The notes: generated by a model not told the origin, from the letters alone. 64,000 nt of DNA from CAYFVU01 sp964594775 (GCA_964594775.1 CAZQNO010000006.1:1-64000), one strand, 5' to 3'; numbered from the stretch's first letter, positions 42,309-50,675 are shown. Translations and numbers: made by a program.

Positions 42309-43226
42309 ATGCAGGCACTCTCTTTCGGTGAAATTCTCTGGGACATAATAGATGCTAAGGAGCACATCGGGGGAGCACCCCTCAATCTGGCATCCCATTT
42401 GGCCCAAATGGGAGAAGATACGGCGATGGTCTCCGCCGTAGGAGCGGATGAGCGGGGACGAAAGGCCGTCGAAAGGCTTCAAGCTCTGGGAATCGACGAC
42501 TCCTGTGTCTCGACGGCGAAGGAGCGGGATACGGGAGTGGTTCTGGTGGAGCTGGATGAGCGCGGTAGTCCGAGCTACGACATCCGGGAGAACAGTGCCT
42601 GGGATTACATACACCCCACACCGCAGCAGTTGGAATATCTGCGCCGGCGCAGCTGGGATGTCTTCTGCTTCGGAACTCTGGCTCAGCGAAGCGAAGAGAA
42701 TAGAAGGAGCATCGAGCGGGTAATTGAAGCCGCCTCACCGAGAGAGCTCTTCTTCGACGTCAATCTTCGACTGGAGTATTTTACCAAAGAGATACTGTCC
42801 CGTTCGATCGACTGGGCAAGCATACTCAAGCTCAACGACGAGGAGCTCCCCGTCGTATCCCGTCTTCTATTCGATCAAGTTCTCCCGGACGAGCGCTTCT
42901 GTAAGAGAATGAGGGCAGAGCGGCAGGTGCATACCGTCTGTATAACCCGAGGCAAGGAGGGGGCTTCGGTCTACCGGGGCAGCGAACAGCACCACGTTCC
43001 CGTTGTTCCGGTGAAGGTGGTCGATACCGTCGGCGCGGGCGACAGCTTTTCCGCCGCATTTCTCCACGGTCTTTTGAAGACCGGCGACGCAAAAAGTTCG
43101 ATAGAGCTTGCCGTCTTAGTCAGCAGCTATGTGGCCTCGAAGAGCGGGGCCGTGCCGGAATATGATGAAAGTATCAGCAAAGCGATAGAAGAGTTGGGTG
43201 GAGAGAGCACACGGCCCGGTTTATAG
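42309..43226 (+). CDS. PfkB-family carbohydrate kinase (fructokinase-like)
   Basis: 305 residues from ATG 42309, 9 nt after AAGGAG. IGGAPLNLASHLAQMG (about 20-35) is the sugar-side signature of fructokinases and DTVGAGDSFSAAFLHG (about 238-253) is the PfkB signature 2 with the catalytic Asp. A sugar such as fructose or 2-keto-3-deoxygluconate is the likely substrate; eda further upstream favours the latter slightly. The stop overlaps the convergent cupin gene by 6 nt. Confidence 0.85.
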   Translation: MQALSFGEILWDIIDAKEHIGGAPLNLASHLAQMGEDTAMVSAVGADERGRKAVERLQALGIDDSCVSTAKERDTGVVLVELDERGSPSYDIRENSAWDYIHPTPQQLEYLRRRSWDVFCFGTLAQRSEENRRSIERVIEAASPRELFFDVNLRLEYFTKEILSRSIDWASILKLNDEELPVVSRLLFDQVLPDERFCKRMRAERQVHTVCITRGKEGASVYRGSEQHHVPVVPVKVVDTVGAGDSFSAAFLHGLLKTGDAKSSIELAVLVSSYVASKSGAVPEYDESISKAIEELGGESTRPGL

Positions 43227-43574
43227 ATCGCGGTCGTACACAATCACGGCAATAAATACCAGGGGCTCCTCTCCAATGTTGGCGATGCTGTGGCTTTCAC
43301 CGTCGCCGGTGACGACGATGTCGCCCGCAGCGACTTTCTTTTTGCCGTCGTCTTCGGTAACTTCACCCCACCCGGAGATGATGGCGTAGTATTCCGTCTC
43401 TCCCTCGTGGCGGTGGGGCCCGATACTTGCTCCCGGCGGAAGAGTGAGCTTTGCGAAGAGCCTGCCGCCGGCCATCTCTTCCTTGGAGATCATGTGACAA
43501 ATGGAAACCTGCCCCTCGCCTTCTCGCATCTTTTCCTTGGTTTCCGTTTTCATCTTGTTTTCTTTGCGTATCAT
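43221..43574 (-). CDS. Cupin-domain protein
   Basis: 117 residues from ATG 43574 (AAGGA upstream), starting as ATGA on the HPr stop. The cupin motif 1 is GPHRHEGETEYYAIISG with two His and a Glu, and motif 2 is DIVVTGDGESHSIANIG. It is a small metal-binding beta barrel. The substrate is unknown; a sugar isomerase or dioxygenase role cannot be told. Coupling to HPr is notable. Confidence 0.85.
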   Translation of the reverse strand: MIRKENKMKTETKEKMREGEGQVSICHMISKEEMAGGRLFAKLTLPPGASIGPHRHEGETEYYAIISGWGEVTEDDGKKKVAAGDIVVTGDGESHSIANIGEEPLVFIAVIVYDRDL

Positions 43575-43852
43575 TTTGCATCCTTTTGTGGAAAGTCGAA
43601 GTGTCGTTCGAAGAGTTCTTTGAGGCTCTCCGCCGTTTGCTCTTCATCGGGACCTTCTACCCGTAGGGTAATAGTATCTCCCTGAACCAAGCCGAGGGAG
43701 AGGAGTCCCATTATGTTGTTGAGCTCTACACGGACGCTGCCGTTTTCGATGCTGATAGTACCCTCATAGTCGGCAGCGAATTCCATGATTACTCCGGAGG
43801 GACGGACGTGGATGCCCGCTGCATTTTGTATCGTTGCTTCTCTCTCTACCAT
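43571..43852 (-). CDS. ptsH: HPr phosphocarrier protein, Asn at the regulatory serine
   Basis: 93 residues. The phosphorylated His15 is in GIHVRPSG (normally HARP). The regulatory position 46, normally Ser in SIMGV, is Asn46 in NNIMGLLSLG. HPr(Ser)-kinase control at that site is therefore lost. The tail is a little longer than usual (residues 86-93). It could serve a sugar PTS or a regulatory nitrogen PTS. No enzyme I is in the window. The start at 43852 has only AAGG immediately before it. Confidence 0.9.
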   Translation of the reverse strand: MVEREATIQNAAGIHVRPSGVIMEFAADYEGTISIENGSVRVELNNIMGLLSLGLVQGDTITLRVEGPDEEQTAESLKELFERHFDFPQKDAK

Positions 43853-43928
43853 CCTTGATCATTGTAGCGGAGCTTATTTCAAAAAGCAAAGCTTTTTGAT
43901 AAGCTGAAGAGGAGAAGGAGTGCGTTTA

Positions 43929-44162
43929 ATGGGAAATACGATCCTAAAAGAGGGAAGCTGGTATCGGCTTACCCTTCCTATGGAAAAAATATACGTAGCG
44001 CTGTACATAATCGAACGGGGAAGCACCCGCAGGGGCTTTTTTCAGTTTCCCGACCAATCACGGACTTCTGTGGAGGATCTTATGCCCTTTTTAAAAAATA
44101 TTGAGGAGATCGAAAAACCTGAAGAGGGAAGCCGCTACGATATAGGCGATTTTCTCCGCTGA
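43929..44162 (+). CDS. Small hypothetical protein
   Basis: 77 residues from ATG 43929 after GAGGAGAAGGAG. It reads as a small beta protein (WYRLTLPMEKIYVALYIIER, RGFFQFPDQS) with an acidic C-terminal helix. It lies 2 nt before the Gx transporter gene. No family recognised. Upstream, 43878-43896 holds a 7-bp AAAAAGC/GCTTTTT hairpin in the divergent spacer. Confidence 0.65.
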   Translation: MGNTILKEGSWYRLTLPMEKIYVALYIIERGSTRRGFFQFPDQSRTSVEDLMPFLKNIEEIEKPEEGSRYDIGDFLR

Positions 44163-44164
44163 CT

Positions 44165-45343
44165 ATGAATGAACGGCTGCGCGGCATAGCACTCTTCTCC
44201 TCTCTCTGCCTCTTTCTCTCACTGCTTGAACTCATGATCCCTAAGCCGATACCTTTCTTACGTATCGGCTTGGCAAATCTCCCTATTTTACTTTCCTTAA
44301 CGGTATTTTCCTCCGGGGAGGTGCTCCTCATCATCCTCCTGAAGGTCTTCGGTCAGGGTCTCATCAGCGGTACCCTTCTCTCCTATGTCTTCCTCTTCTC
44401 TGCGGCGGGGAGTTTTGCCGGAGGATTGGTCATGCTGGGGCTTGGCCGTCTCTTAGGGAACAGAATTTCTCTCATCGGTTTAGGCGTAATGGGAGCCCTT
44501 GCCAGCAATATCGTCCAGCTCGGCATCTCGAGAATTCTGATTTTTGGGGAGAGCACCCGGCTGATCGCTCCTCCCTTTCTTCTGTTAGGTACCCTGACGG
44601 GCTTTATCCTCGGGGCTGCGGCGGAAGCAGCCCGAATGAAGTCTCTTTGGTTCTCCGAGATGAAGAGACGGCTTGCGATTAATGCCGCTGCGGGGGAGTC
44701 GGGCTCACCGGATCCATTCGCGGACACCGGTTCGAGCCGCTTAGAAAAACTCTTTCTCTTTCGTTTTTTCGTCGGCGCGGCGATGCTTCCTCCCTTTTTC
44801 TTCCATGCCGATCCGCTCTTGAGAGCCCTCCAACTCCTCCTCTGTCTTGCCGCGTCTCTTTCGGCGGGACGAAAGTTTCGCCCTCTTCCCGGGCTTATCG
44901 TTTTGTCGGCGGTACTCTTCGCTCACATCCTGATGCCGGTGGGAGAAGTCATGCTGCGAATTTTCGATTTTCCTCTTACCCGGGGAGCCATCGACCTTGG
45001 TCTTGAAAAGGGCTTGAGCATCGTCGCCCTGGTGTATCTCTCCCGTTTTGCCGTATCCAAGGAATTACAGCTTCCGGGCTTACCGGGAAGACTGCTCTAT
45101 ACGGTGCTCTCCTATTTCGAGGAACTCACCGCCTTCCGTCCCAAGAGTCCGGGGGGGGGCAAATTAACTGGTGTGGTCGCGGAGCTGGACCGCGCTCTTC
45201 TCCGTGTGAGTTTTTCTTCCCCGGATGGCCGGTCGGCGGGTCCAAAGAACATGCAGGGAAAACGCGGAAAAATCTGCAGTTTTTTTCTTCCCCTCTTCAT
45301 TTTAGCCCTTCATTGGCTGCTGTTTTTCCAATTCCTGTATTGA
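44165..45343 (+). CDS. Gx transporter family membrane protein
   Basis: 392 residues. The N-terminal half has about six helices with PIPFLRIGLANLPILLSL and KVFGQGLISGTLLSY, as in the Gx transporter family often annotated as heptaprenyl diphosphate synthase component I. The C-terminal half (from about 190) adds further helices and resembles an ECF transporter T component (CbiQ-type), so it may be a fusion of S- and T-like parts. It ends with a hydrophobic segment. The -35 box of the ilv promoter overlaps its stop codon. Confidence 0.75.
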   Translation: MNERLRGIALFSSLCLFLSLLELMIPKPIPFLRIGLANLPILLSLTVFSSGEVLLIILLKVFGQGLISGTLLSYVFLFSAAGSFAGGLVMLGLGRLLGNRISLIGLGVMGALASNIVQLGISRILIFGESTRLIAPPFLLLGTLTGFILGAAAEAARMKSLWFSEMKRRLAINAAAGESGSPDPFADTGSSRLEKLFLFRFFVGAAMLPPFFFHADPLLRALQLLLCLAASLSAGRKFRPLPGLIVLSAVLFAHILMPVGEVMLRIFDFPLTRGAIDLGLEKGLSIVALVYLSRFAVSKELQLPGLPGRLLYTVLSYFEELTAFRPKSPGGGKLTGVVAELDRALLRVSFSSPDGRSAGPKNMQGKRGKICSFFLPLFILALHWLLFFQFLY

Positions 45344-45368
45344 CACGGAGTAACAATACTGCTACGTT
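45340..45368 (+). promoter_or_regulatory. Probable promoter of the ilv-leu operon
   Basis: TTGACA (45340-45345) overlaps the stop codon of the Gx gene; after 17 nt comes TACGTT (45363-45368). The -10 box is weak. Transcription would start near 45375, about 50 nt before the leader peptide. Confidence 0.4.
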
Positions 45369-45423
45369 CCATACTAATTCAGCAGAGCTCTTTGGGGTTT
45401 CCTGCGGACAAAGGAGAATTTTC

Positions 45424-45588
45424 ATGTTTACAGTCATCGCACACGCAATCAAAAAGAGCGCCGGGAACATCGTCGACGCCATTATTATTGCGGTAAACAG
45501 CATTATTCTCCTCCTATCCATTATTATTCTCTATCCGGTGAGTTCGTTCCATTGTTCCCCCAGCACTCCCGGTAGGTGTTCCGGTTAA
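45424..45588 (+). CDS. ilv operon leader peptide, rich in Ile/Leu/Val
   Basis: 54 codons from ATG 45424, behind AAGGAG. Of the first 39 residues, 19 are Ile, Leu or Val. Runs of three Ile (codons 20-22), Ile-Ile-Leu-Leu-Leu (27-31) and Ile-Ile-Ile-Leu (33-36) dominate. The last 15 residues (SSFHCSPSTPGRCSG) differ in composition. The 395-nt spacer before ilvB is otherwise unexplained. Stalling of the ribosome on these codons would sense charged branched-chain tRNAs. Its last third is complementary to the next small ORF's ribosome site. Confidence 0.75.
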   Translation: MFTVIAHAIKKSAGNIVDAIIIAVNSIILLLSIIILYPVSSFHCSPSTPGRCSG

Positions 45589-45626
45589 TCTAACCGGACA
45601 TAGTTTAATCGGAGGAACAATGAAAC
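45546..45626 (+). promoter_or_regulatory. Long-range pairing that masks the ribosome site before ilvB
   Basis: Segment 45546-45561 (GTTCCATTGTTCCCCC) and segment 45611-45626 (GGAGGAACAATGAAAC) can form 14 of 16 pairs. The second segment is the Shine-Dalgarno and ATG of the 40-residue ORF coupled to ilvB. Between them is an 8-bp hairpin, TCCGGTTA (45580-45587) and TAACCGGA (45591-45598), whose 3-nt loop (45588-45590) begins with the last base of the leader stop codon. There is no U-tract after that hairpin, so translational attenuation is favoured over a rho-independent terminator. Confidence 0.6.
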
Positions 45627-45742
45627 AACTCATCTCATCTCCCGCGGGATACGTAGATATTCCGCATGCAGAGACGTTCAAAAACAATCCACAAGATATT
45701 TTCTCAAATACCCATATGACCTTCACGAAGGAGGACGCATGA
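45620..45742 (+). CDS. 40-residue ORF translationally coupled to ilvB
   Basis: Starts at ATG 45620 with GGAGGA 4 nt upstream and ends as ATGA on the ilvB start (stop TGA 45740-45742). Sequence begins MKQLISSPAGYVDIPHAE and ends TFTKEDA. It has no branched-chain codon bias, so it is not a second sensing peptide. Its likely purpose is to carry the controlled ribosome entry site and pass ribosomes to ilvB, though ilvB also has its own GGAGGACGC. A stand-alone function is not excluded. Confidence 0.6.
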   Translation: MKQLISSPAGYVDIPHAETFKNNPQDIFSNTHMTFTKEDA

Positions 45743-47406
45743 AAGGCGCAGAGATATTTGTTGAAGCCCTGAAAAGGGAAAAAGTCGATACGCTCTTCTG
45801 TTACAACGGAGGGGCGGTCATCGCCATATTCGATGCCTTGCAGGTCTACGGCGAGGGAATCAAACTGATTCATCCTCGTCACGAGCAGGGGGGTACCCAT
45901 GCCGCCGACGGCTACGCCAGGTCTACGGGAAAACCGGGAGTTGTTCTGGTAACATCCGGTCCGGGTGCGACGAACACCATAACCGGTATCGCTACCGCCT
46001 ATATGGATTCGGTGCCGCTGGTGGTCTTTACCGGTCAGGTTTCCACCACGATGATAGGCACGGATGCCTTTCAAGAGGCCGACACGGTCGGTATCACTAT
46101 ACCGATTACCAAGGCCAACTTCCTGGTAAAACGGACCGAGGACTTGGCGGGTACGATTAAAAAAGCCTTCTACCTGGCAACGACGGGAAGGCCCGGACCG
46201 GTGGTGGTCGACATTCCCAAAGACGTTCAGGCCGGCGAGGCCGATCTCGACTATCCGCAGAGCATGGACCTTCCCGGTTACAAGCCGAAGGAGCAGGGCC
46301 ATCCCCGACAGGTCCAGGCCTTCAAGACCGCTCTCCGGGAGGCGAAGCGTCCCCTCGTCCTCTCGGGAGGCGGGGTCGTCTTCTCCGATGCCGTAACGGA
46401 GCTCAACGGCTTTCTCGACAGTCACGGGATTCCCGTCATCAACACCTTGATGGGTCACGGTGTCCATCCGAAAAGGGAGGAGCTCTACTACGGACCCGTC
46501 GGCATGCACGGTTCACTCTACGGCAACTACGCAATACAGAACAGCGACCTGCTCATCGCCCTGGGGACGCGTTTTTCCGATAGAATTCTCGGCCGGGTGA
46601 ACGAGTTTGCCCCCAAGGCGAAGGTGGTCCACGTCGATATAGACGCTGCGGAGATTGGTAAGAACGTGGGAGTGGATATTCCCATCGTCGGTCCGATCCG
46701 CAGCATTCTCAAGGAGCTGAACAAGGAGAAAAACTACGGAGATTACCGGGCGTGGGTGGAGGAGCTCAAGGAAATACGGACGAATAAGCCTCTTCGCTAT
46801 GAAGAGGGAGAAGTTTTGAAGCCCCAGCTCCTCATCCAGCTCGCTCATACATATTTTCCGGATAACACCATTGTCGCCACGGACGTCGGGCAGAATCAGA
46901 TGTGGGTGGCGCAGTACTTCCGTTTTACTAAACCGCGCAAGCTCCTCACCTCCGGCGGGCTGGGAACGATGGGCTACGGCTTGCCGGCGGCCGTCGGCGC
47001 TGCGGTGGGAAATCCGGGATTGCAGGTCCTCTCGGTTTCCGGCGACGGAGGGTTTCAGATGACCATGCAGGAAATGTCGACGGTGCATCGGTATAAACTC
47101 AAGGTGAAGATGCTGGTTTTAGACAACAGTTATCTCGGTATGGTGCGTCAATGGCAGGAGCTGCTCTTCGAAAAGCGCTATTCCGGTACTTCCATGAACG
47201 ACAACCCCGACTTCTGCAAGATCGCCGAGGCAGTGGGAATTCCTTCCCGCCGCTTGATTAAGAGAGAGGACGCTGAAGAGACGATGAAGGAGTTTGCCGA
47301 AAGCGAGGGGAGCATGCTTCTGCACGCCGTAGTCGAGAAAGAAGAGAACGTTCTGCCGATGGTACCGGCGGGGAAATCTCTGGATAACGTTCTGGAACGC
47401 TTCTAA
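45739..47406 (+). CDS. ilvB: Acetolactate synthase large subunit
   Basis: 555 residues. HEQGGTHAADGYARSTG has the catalytic Glu, GPGATNTITGIATAYMDS is the pyrimidine-side loop, and GDGGFQMTMQEMSTVHRY with DNSYLGMVRQWQ is the ThDP/Mg motif. A FAD-binding central domain is present (around 190-340). It condenses two pyruvates, or pyruvate with 2-oxobutyrate, for Val/Leu/Ile. It is preceded by a leader peptide and followed by ilvN after 10 nt. Confidence 0.95.
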   Translation: MKGAEIFVEALKREKVDTLFCYNGGAVIAIFDALQVYGEGIKLIHPRHEQGGTHAADGYARSTGKPGVVLVTSGPGATNTITGIATAYMDSVPLVVFTGQVSTTMIGTDAFQEADTVGITIPITKANFLVKRTEDLAGTIKKAFYLATTGRPGPVVVDIPKDVQAGEADLDYPQSMDLPGYKPKEQGHPRQVQAFKTALREAKRPLVLSGGGVVFSDAVTELNGFLDSHGIPVINTLMGHGVHPKREELYYGPVGMHGSLYGNYAIQNSDLLIALGTRFSDRILGRVNEFAPKAKVVHVDIDAAEIGKNVGVDIPIVGPIRSILKELNKEKNYGDYRAWVEELKEIRTNKPLRYEEGEVLKPQLLIQLAHTYFPDNTIVATDVGQNQMWVAQYFRFTKPRKLLTSGGLGTMGYGLPAAVGAAVGNPGLQVLSVSGDGGFQMTMQEMSTVHRYKLKVKMLVLDNSYLGMVRQWQELLFEKRYSGTSMNDNPDFCKIAEAVGIPSRRLIKREDAEETMKEFAESEGSMLLHAVVEKEENVLPMVPAGKSLDNVLERF

Positions 47407-47416
47407 GGAGGATGAT

Positions 47417-47932
47417 ATGAGCGAACAAGATATACTGCAGGACCACACCATAGCGCTGCTGGTAGCCGATCATCCGGGAGTCTTGTCGAAGATCACCAGC
47501 CTCATTACCCGACGGGGTTTTAATATCGACAGCATTGCCGCCGGACCGACGAAGGACAGAGGGCTTTTTCGTCTTACCGTAGTGGTGAAGGGTGACGATC
47601 GGGGCATCGAACAGATACAGAAACAGCTGTACAAGCTGGTGGACACGGTGAAAGTGGTGCCGATCCACCCGGCGAAAAAGGTCGAGAGGGAGATCGGTTT
47701 GGTGAAGCTTCGCGTGCCTATGAGCAAACGAAGCGAAGTGGTACAGATGGTCCAGATCTTCAAGGGAGAAATAATCGATGCGGGACCCGACGGCTTTATC
47801 GTAGAAATAAGCGGCGACAGCGATAAGATAGAATCCTTCCTCGGACTTTTTCAGCCCAGTGAGCTGGTGGAGGTGGCGAGGACGGGAATCGTGGCGATGG
47901 ATAAACTGGAAAAGGGCGGCGGGATTCGCTGA
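47417..47932 (+). CDS. ilvN: Acetolactate synthase small subunit
   Basis: 171 residues with AAGGAG 7 nt before ATG. N-terminal ACT domain (HTIALLVADHPGVLSKIT, RGFNIDSIAAGPT) and a C-terminal domain (RSEVVQMVQIFKGEIIDAG, GFIVEISGDSDKIESFL) are both present, so it should activate IlvB and give valine feedback. Followed by a 73-nt spacer with no visible structure before ilvC. Confidence 0.95.
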   Translation: MSEQDILQDHTIALLVADHPGVLSKITSLITRRGFNIDSIAAGPTKDRGLFRLTVVVKGDDRGIEQIQKQLYKLVDTVKVVPIHPAKKVEREIGLVKLRVPMSKRSEVVQMVQIFKGEIIDAGPDGFIVEISGDSDKIESFLGLFQPSELVEVARTGIVAMDKLEKGGGIR

Positions 47933-48005
47933 TCCGATAGGGGCGGCGAAATTGGGAAACCTATAGACGGAAAAACGAAAAAAACACAAAGACAAGGAGA
48001 AAAGA

Positions 48006-49004
48006 ATGGCGGAGATTTACTACGACAAGGATGCGGACCTCAAGATTTTGGACAAAAAGACGGTGGCGGTTATCGGCTACGGAAGTCAGGGCCATGCACA
48101 TGCCCTCAATCTTCATGACAGCGGGGTAAAGGTAGTTGTCGGACTGCGGAAGTCCAGCCCGAAGCGGGCCGAAGCGGAGAAGAAGGGGCTGGAAGCGGCC
48201 GAACCGGCGGAGGCGGCGAAAAGGGGTGACATTATCATGATCCTCATCCCCGACGAACTGCAGCCGGAAGTCTATCGAAACGATATTGCTCCCAACCTGG
48301 AAGAGGGCAACACCCTGATGTTTGCTCACGGCTTTTCTATTCATTTTCATCAGATTGTTCCTCCCTCCTTCGTGGACGTGTCCATGATCGCCCCGAAGGG
48401 ACCCGGAAGAATGGTTCGAAGGGAGTTTGAAGACGGAAGGGGAGTTCCCGATCTCGTAGCGATTTATCAGGATCACAGCGGTAAAGCCCTGCAGACTGCC
48501 CTGGCTTATGGTAAGGGCATCGGCGGCGGCAGGGCGGGAATTTTTCGTACCAGTTTTCAGGAAGAAGCCGAGACCGACCTTTTCGGCGAGCAGGCGGTCC
48601 TCTGCGGCGGAGTCACCAGTTTGATGCGCAGCGGTTTCGAGACTCTCGTTGAGGCGGGATATCAGCCGGAGATGGCCTATTTCGAGTGTATACACGAGAT
48701 GAAGCTCATCGTCGACCTCATCTACGAGGGGGGCTTTGAGTTCATGCGCAGCGGTGTGAGCAATACCGCCGAATACGGAGACTATATTACCCAGCCGAAG
48801 GTGGTGACCGAAGAATCGAGAAAGGCGATGAAGAAGATCCTCTCCGATATACAAAACGGCGAGTTCGCGAAGAACTGGATATTGGAGAACAAGGCGGGAC
48901 AGCCTTCCTTCAAATCGATGAGAGAGAAGCATCGGCGGCACCCGCTTGTCGAGGTCGGTGGACGACTTCGCAGTATGATGCCGTGGCTCGATAAAGAAAG
49001 ATAG
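48006..49004 (+). CDS. ilvC: Ketol-acid reductoisomerase, class I
   Basis: 332 residues, the class I length. NADPH loop GYGSQGHAHALNL (about 25-37) with GLRKSSPKR beyond; the Mg sites are in the C-terminal knotted helical domain (DLFGEQAVLCGG and YFECIHEMKLIVDLIYEGG). It isomerises and reduces acetolactate or aceto-hydroxybutyrate. AAGGAG lies upstream. No dihydroxyacid dehydratase (ilvD) or transaminase (ilvE) follows in this operon. Confidence 0.96.
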   Translation: MAEIYYDKDADLKILDKKTVAVIGYGSQGHAHALNLHDSGVKVVVGLRKSSPKRAEAEKKGLEAAEPAEAAKRGDIIMILIPDELQPEVYRNDIAPNLEEGNTLMFAHGFSIHFHQIVPPSFVDVSMIAPKGPGRMVRREFEDGRGVPDLVAIYQDHSGKALQTALAYGKGIGGGRAGIFRTSFQEEAETDLFGEQAVLCGGVTSLMRSGFETLVEAGYQPEMAYFECIHEMKLIVDLIYEGGFEFMRSGVSNTAEYGDYITQPKVVTEESRKAMKKILSDIQNGEFAKNWILENKAGQPSFKSMREKHRRHPLVEVGGRLRSMMPWLDKER

Positions 49005-49025
49005 AAGACCTCGGGAGGTGAGGGC

Positions 49026-50675
49026 ATGAAGGTGAAAGTATACGATACCACTCTACGGGACGGCGCGCAGGCGGTAGGGGTAACATTTTCTCTCGAAGAC
49101 AAGCTGAGGATCGTGCGTGAGCTCGATGCCCTCGGTGTTCACTACATCGAGGGAGGATGGCCCGGTTCCAACCCCAAGGACGAAGAGTTTTTTCAAAAGT
49201 GCAATGGAATGGAGTTAGCGAACGCAAAAATTGCCGCATTCAGCTCTACGAGGATGAAAAACACCAGAGTGGAAGATGACAAGATCATGGCGAAACTGGT
49301 GGAGAGCGGCGCTCCTGTAGCTACTATCTTCGGAAAGAGTTGGGATCTTCACGTTACCGATGCCCTCAAGACCACCCTCGAGGAGAATCTCGAGATGATA
49401 CGGTCCTCCGTAGCCTACATGAAGAAGCATTGCGAGGAGGTGGTCTACGATGCCGAGCACTTCTTCGACGGCTACAAGGAAAATCGGGACTACGCCTTGG
49501 CCACCCTCAAGGCGGCGGAGGAGGGCGGGGCCGATTGGATCGTTCTCTGCGATACCAACGGCGGCACTCTCCCTGGCGAGTACCGTCGGATTACCCGCGA
49601 AGCGGCGGAACTCGTATCGATACAGCTGGGAACCCACGCCCACAACGACGCGGACTGCGCCGTGGCAAACAGCATTGCCGCGGTAGAGGCGGGAAACACC
49701 ATGGTCCAAGGGACGATAAACGGCATAGGGGAGCGCTGCGGCAACGCGAATCTCTGCAGCCTCCTGCCCAATCTCTCTCTGAAGGGAAAGGTGGAGACTC
49801 TGCCGAGAGAAAATTTCTCTCTTCTCAAACACGTGAGTCACTTCGTGTGGGAGGCATCGAACAGGACCCCCGACGATCATATGCCCTTTGTCGGCAACCA
49901 TGCCTTCGCTCATAAGGGAGGTATCCATGTCTCGGCGGTGCGGAAGAATCCCCGCACCTATGAGCATATCGAGCCCGAGCTTGTGGGCAACAAGCGGACT
50001 TCCACCATCTCCGAACTCTCCGGCAAGAGCAATATCCTCGAGAAGATGGAAAAGATGAAGATCGAAGGGGCGAAGGACGGAGAACTCGCCGGCCGTCTGG
50101 TGAAGAAGGTCAAGGAGCTCGAGTCCCGGGGCTACCATTTCGAGGGGGCCGAGGCCTCCTTCGAGCTGATTACCTCTCAGCTTATGGGAAAACTGGAGGA
50201 GTGGTTCACCCTTCACGGTTACCGGGTGATGATCTGGGACAACGGAGACGGAAACACCTGGTCCGAGGTATCGATAAAGGCATCGGTCCCCGAGTCGGTA
50301 TCCGAGAGAATGGGCCACCGGGATTCGGTGGAGCACACCTCGGCGGACGGGCACGGCCCCGTGGAGGCGCTGGACAAGGCACTGAGAAAGGTTCTGGAGA
50401 AGTTCTATCCCGAGCTGCGCACCACCCGGCTTTCCGACTACAAGGTACGGATCCTTAACGAGGAGGCGGGTACCTCCGCTCTCACGAGGGTCATCATCAC
50501 TTCCCGCGACGAAGATGAGAGCTGGGGGACGGTGGGAGTCTCGGAAAACATCATCGAAGCGTCCTGGCAGGCCCTGGTCGACTCGGTGATTTACAAGCTG
50601 CAGAAAAGTGCGGGAAAGCGGAAAAAGGGCGGAGTGGATAGCAGGAAGGAGGTGATTCATGGCCCGGTACATTAA
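49026..50675 (+). CDS. cimA: (R)-Citramalate synthase
   Basis: 549 residues. DTTLRDGAQAVGVTF (8-22) starts the HMG-CoA-lyase-like barrel; GTHAHNDADCAVANS is the metal-His motif; GNHAFAHKGGIHVSAV follows. YEHIEPELVGNKR and IEGAKDGELAGRL, with a C-terminal regulatory domain, distinguish CimA from isopropylmalate synthase, which is the next gene. It joins acetyl-CoA and pyruvate to citramalate, so 2-oxobutyrate for isoleucine can be made without threonine deaminase. It overlaps leuA by 17 nt. Confidence 0.92.
   Translation: MKVKVYDTTLRDGAQAVGVTFSLEDKLRIVRELDALGVHYIEGGWPGSNPKDEEFFQKCNGMELANAKIAAFSSTRMKNTRVEDDKIMAKLVESGAPVATIFGKSWDLHVTDALKTTLEENLEMIRSSVAYMKKHCEEVVYDAEHFFDGYKENRDYALATLKAAEEGGADWIVLCDTNGGTLPGEYRRITREAAELVSIQLGTHAHNDADCAVANSIAAVEAGNTMVQGTINGIGERCGNANLCSLLPNLSLKGKVETLPRENFSLLKHVSHFVWEASNRTPDDHMPFVGNHAFAHKGGIHVSAVRKNPRTYEHIEPELVGNKRTSTISELSGKSNILEKMEKMKIEGAKDGELAGRLVKKVKELESRGYHFEGAEASFELITSQLMGKLEEWFTLHGYRVMIWDNGDGNTWSEVSIKASVPESVSERMGHRDSVEHTSADGHGPVEALDKALRKVLEKFYPELRTTRLSDYKVRILNEEAGTSALTRVIITSRDEDESWGTVGVSENIIEASWQALVDSVIYKLQKSAGKRKKGGVDSRKEVIHGPVH

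Noticed and set aside
40448..42385. Long minus-strand open frame opposite ettA (645 codons)
   Set aside because: It is a shadow of the two-ABC-module EttA gene with no recognisable protein features and no ribosome site.
43878..43896. AAAAAGC/GCTTTTT hairpin as terminator
   Set aside because: It lies between divergent starts of ptsH and the small ORF at 43929, so it follows no gene; the 7-bp AT-rich stem is weak.
45344..45738. T-box or rho-independent terminator before ilvB
   Set aside because: No T-box core sequence is present, and the 8-bp hairpin lacks a U-tract. A leader peptide with ribosome-site masking explains the region better.
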